Shown here: positions 62,106 through 64,000 of the stretch, one piece after another | Numbering within the stretch: position 1 is the stretch's first letter | Layout: the number at the start of each line of letters is the position of its first letter | Source: Polynucleobacter aenigmaticus | GTDB taxonomy: Bacteria; Pseudomonadota; Gammaproteobacteria; Burkholderiales; Burkholderiaceae | Length of the DNA: 64,000 nt | Assembly (NCBI RefSeq): GCF_002206635.1 | Contig: NZ_NGUO01000009.1 | Location: 1-64,000, forward strand | Direction: 5' to 3' | Notes under the pieces: generated by a model | What the model was told of the DNA's origin: nothing | Databases searched by the model: none | Seen by the model: only the letters and a program-made list of their open reading frames with translations | Made by a program: the position numbers and the translations under genes

Positions 62106-63524
62106 ATGACTCGCAAGCCCCATCTTCTCCTGTTGAGCTTACTTATCGCTGTATGCAGTACGACTGCACTTGCCCAAAAGGCAGGATCTGGCGCAGACCA
62201 GATCGAGACTTTTGCTGCACCCATTCCTGGGTTGCCAACTGAAGGCAATATTTGGGGTATGCCGGTAAATCTGCATGGTCAAACTACTTACATCAACCAG
62301 AGATATAACAATTTCAAATCCTCCTATTCTGGTCAGAACAGCTTGGATTCACTGAAGTCCATGAGTTACACCTGGTCAGGCACTTTGTTCTTTGGTGCTC
62401 GCATTGCACCCAATACCGATGTCTACTTCAATCCAGAAGTGGTGTCTGGTGTTCCTTTCTCTGACTTAGCGGGTCTTGGCGGCTTTACTAACGGTGAAGC
62501 AACAAAGGCCAATGGTGCACAAGCTAAGTTTTATTCTGCTCGAGCCTTTGCGCGTCATACGATTAATCAAGAGGGCGATAAAGTCGTTCTTGAAAACGAG
62601 GCCAATCAACTTACCCAAACGGTGAGCAGCAATCGCGTTGTGCTCACTGGCGGCCAGTTCTCTACACTGGATATCTTTGATGACAGCCGTTATGCCAAAG
62701 ATCCCCGCATTCAGTTTATGAACTGGGGCAATATGACCTATCTTGCTTATGACTATGCAGCCGATGCACGCGGCTACAGCTGGGGCTTGGCGGGGGAGTG
62801 GTATCTCGATAACTGGGTCATGCGCGCCTCACGGATGCTTGCTCCAAAGTCTCCCAATGGACGTGATCTCAATTGGCAAATCTTTAACGCTTACGGAGAT
62901 CAGGTAGAAGTTGAGCGCCAACACAATATTGCCGAACTTCCTGGCAAGGTGAGCGTTTTGGCCTATCGTAATCAGATGATCTTGGCACGTTTTCAAGATG
63001 CAACGAACTACATTAATCAAGACCCTGCCACGCGCCAAGGCTCTCAAGCAATTAATAATGTACGTACCAGCAATCAAATTAAGACGGGTATTGGCCTTAA
63101 TGCTGAGCAGGCTTTAACTAAAGACTTGGGTATCTATGGCCGCGCCTTCACATCTGACGGCCATACAGAAACCATGTCCTTTACTGAGGCTGACAATTCA
63201 ATCTCTGTTGGTATGGGCATGAACGGTACTCAATGGAAGCGACCAGATGACACCATTGGCATTTCGATGATGCAAAACGGCTTATCCAGTTATCGTCGCA
63301 GCTACCTTCAAGCAGGAGGTGTTTCTTATTTCATTGGTGACTATGCCAGCCCAAGCCAGACCATCTCGTATTCACCAGAGCGCATTGGTGAGATCTATTA
63401 CAACGCGACCGTGATTAAGAACGTTCTCGCTGGTTTGAACTTTCAACACATCATCAATCCAGCCTATAACTCTGCCCGTGGCCCAGTCAACATCCTGTCT
63501 TTTAGGATTCATGCAGAGTTTTAA
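62106..63524 (+). CDS. OprB-family-like carbohydrate porin
   Basis: A 472-residue outer-membrane protein with a signal peptide (ending TALAQKAG). LHGQTTYINQRYNNFKSSYS and SGTLFFGARIAPNTDVYFNP are typical of OprB-type barrels, and the protein ends ILSFRIHAEF, with a terminal Phe that serves in BAM recognition. Many aromatic-rich amphipathic strands follow. The substrate is not known; some family members take up sugars, others are general. No clear ribosome site is seen. Confidence 0.8.
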   Translation: MTRKPHLLLLSLLIAVCSTTALAQKAGSGADQIETFAAPIPGLPTEGNIWGMPVNLHGQTTYINQRYNNFKSSYSGQNSLDSLKSMSYTWSGTLFFGARIAPNTDVYFNPEVVSGVPFSDLAGLGGFTNGEATKANGAQAKFYSARAFARHTINQEGDKVVLENEANQLTQTVSSNRVVLTGGQFSTLDIFDDSRYAKDPRIQFMNWGNMTYLAYDYAADARGYSWGLAGEWYLDNWVMRASRMLAPKSPNGRDLNWQIFNAYGDQVEVERQHNIAELPGKVSVLAYRNQMILARFQDATNYINQDPATRQGSQAINNVRTSNQIKTGIGLNAEQALTKDLGIYGRAFTSDGHTETMSFTEADNSISVGMGMNGTQWKRPDDTIGISMMQNGLSSYRRSYLQAGGVSYFIGDYASPSQTISYSPERIGEIYYNATVIKNVLAGLNFQHIINPAYNSARGPVNILSFRIHAEF

Positions 63525-63699
63525 GCATTTCAGGGCAGTTGAATTTAATTATTCTCTTTAGAATCAATAAGATAGAAATCCTCAATTAATAGACTTTTAG
63601 GTTTTCTCACCTATAATCGTTCAAACCCCCTATAAATGCAGGGAAATCTGTATCTGGGGCTATAAAAACAGCATTAGCACCGATTTTGAGGCAGCCGAT

Positions 63700-64000
63700 T
63701 TGATTCACGGCCAGAGTAAAACTAGCGAACGTATTGTTGCGAACATAAGCCTCCTAAAGTGGCTTGCTTGCGCCTTTGCCTCTATATTTTTTGCATCTGC
63801 TGTTTTTGCGCAATCGCCTTCTACGGGTTCTTCAACCCCTGCTAGCGTCACCGTGCAGACGAATGAGGCTAAAGATTCCTTATCGGCACCTCCAGTACTT
63901 GGTAGTGAGCCTAATCCTGCTAATGCAGCCTCTTTATTTGCGCCGGTAAAGCCGGGTAACACGCCAAAGATCTATGCCAAGGGTGCACCATCCGGTCCCG
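63700..64000 (+). CDS. Exported protein, N-terminal part only (runs off window)
   Basis: An open frame from a TTG at 63700, with GAGG about 8 bp upstream, encodes a long n-region, a hydrophobic stretch (LLKWLACAFASIFFASAVFA) and a signal peptidase site before QSPSTG. The mature part is Ser/Pro/Ala-rich for about 50 residues, then KPGNTPKIYAKGAPSG, and runs to the window end. No ATG lies in this frame, so the start is a judgement from the ribosome site. No family can be assigned from the part seen. Confidence 0.55.
   Translation, partial: MIHGQSKTSERIVANISLLKWLACAFASIFFASAVFAQSPSTGSSTPASVTVQTNEAKDSLSAPPVLGSEPNPANAASLFAPVKPGNTPKIYAKGAPSGP

Overview
The window looks like a chromosomal segment of a Burkholderiales betaproteobacterium, most probably Polynucleobacter or a close relative (inference). 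The support is gene content and order: ffs/dnaX/ybaB/recR, rho/trxA beside a two-gene AddAB-type nuclease-helicase, two Bug-family (TctC) binding proteins, a phasin, type-B L31 and an OprB-type porin. Most of it is housekeeping and small metabolic modules. The only mobile DNA seen is a partial IS3-family element at the left edge and a 27-bp orphan IS end near 19.3 kb. No tRNA, rRNA, CRISPR array or prophage was seen.

Layout. 1-912: partial IS3/IS150-group element, minus strand, with orfA, a -1 slip site and the start of orfB. 967-4011: rubrerythrin, rubredoxin and rubredoxin reductase, divergent from an OxyR with both redox cysteines; it reads as a complete NADH-driven peroxide reduction module. 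4089-10588: old yellow enzyme, lactate dehydrogenase with three small downstream genes (one a 58-residue membrane protein), a DMT exporter, a class V aminotransferase and a nitrobindin-like protein. 10670-19251: Lys-rich secreted protein, DMT permease, NnrD, beta-CASP nuclease, solute-binding protein, LOG protein, ion-channel-like protein, a frameshifted HI0933-family flavoprotein, truncated haemoglobin and phasin. 19297-29477: IS remnant, four-domain rhodanese, Bug protein, histone-H1-like small protein, MmsB, SelD, flavocytochrome-c-type flavoprotein, RhlE, thiol dioxygenase, thioesterase and GNAT.

29655-36419: a secreted protein with an internal duplication, then a molybdate/tungstate cluster (Mop protein, two TupA-like binding proteins, a divergent HTH-PBP regulator, a ModA-like protein) with no permease or ATPase, then feoAB behind a near-consensus Fur box. 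36507-44876: cytochrome c, SemiSWEET, FAH hydrolase, enoyl-CoA hydratase, DUF5993-DsbB pair, Bug protein, Gly/Tyr-rich and glycine-zipper envelope proteins, MATE exporter and a membrane glycosyltransferase. 45010-53981: rpmE2, rho, trxA and addB-addA, with addA frameshifted just before its nuclease core. 54093-58730: TPR membrane protein, LexA-controlled umuDC, a structured 0.5-kb stretch with a probable 43-residue membrane protein, a UPF0114 protein and an ExoX-like exonuclease. 59065-64000: 4.5S RNA on the minus strand, dnaX-ybaB-recR, a porin and the 5' end of a secreted protein.

Points most worth a second look: the rubrerythrin/OxyR module, the metal-oxyanion cluster of orphan binding proteins with a binding-protein-like regulator, several small ORFs with strong sequence support (5251, 38850, 57226), the structured region after umuC, the hairpin abutting the rhlE start, and two frameshifts in A-runs (17902-17909 and 53652-53657) that are either assembly errors or real lesions. 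No clearly novel multi-gene system was found. The strongest candidates are the Mo/W cluster and the post-umuC region.
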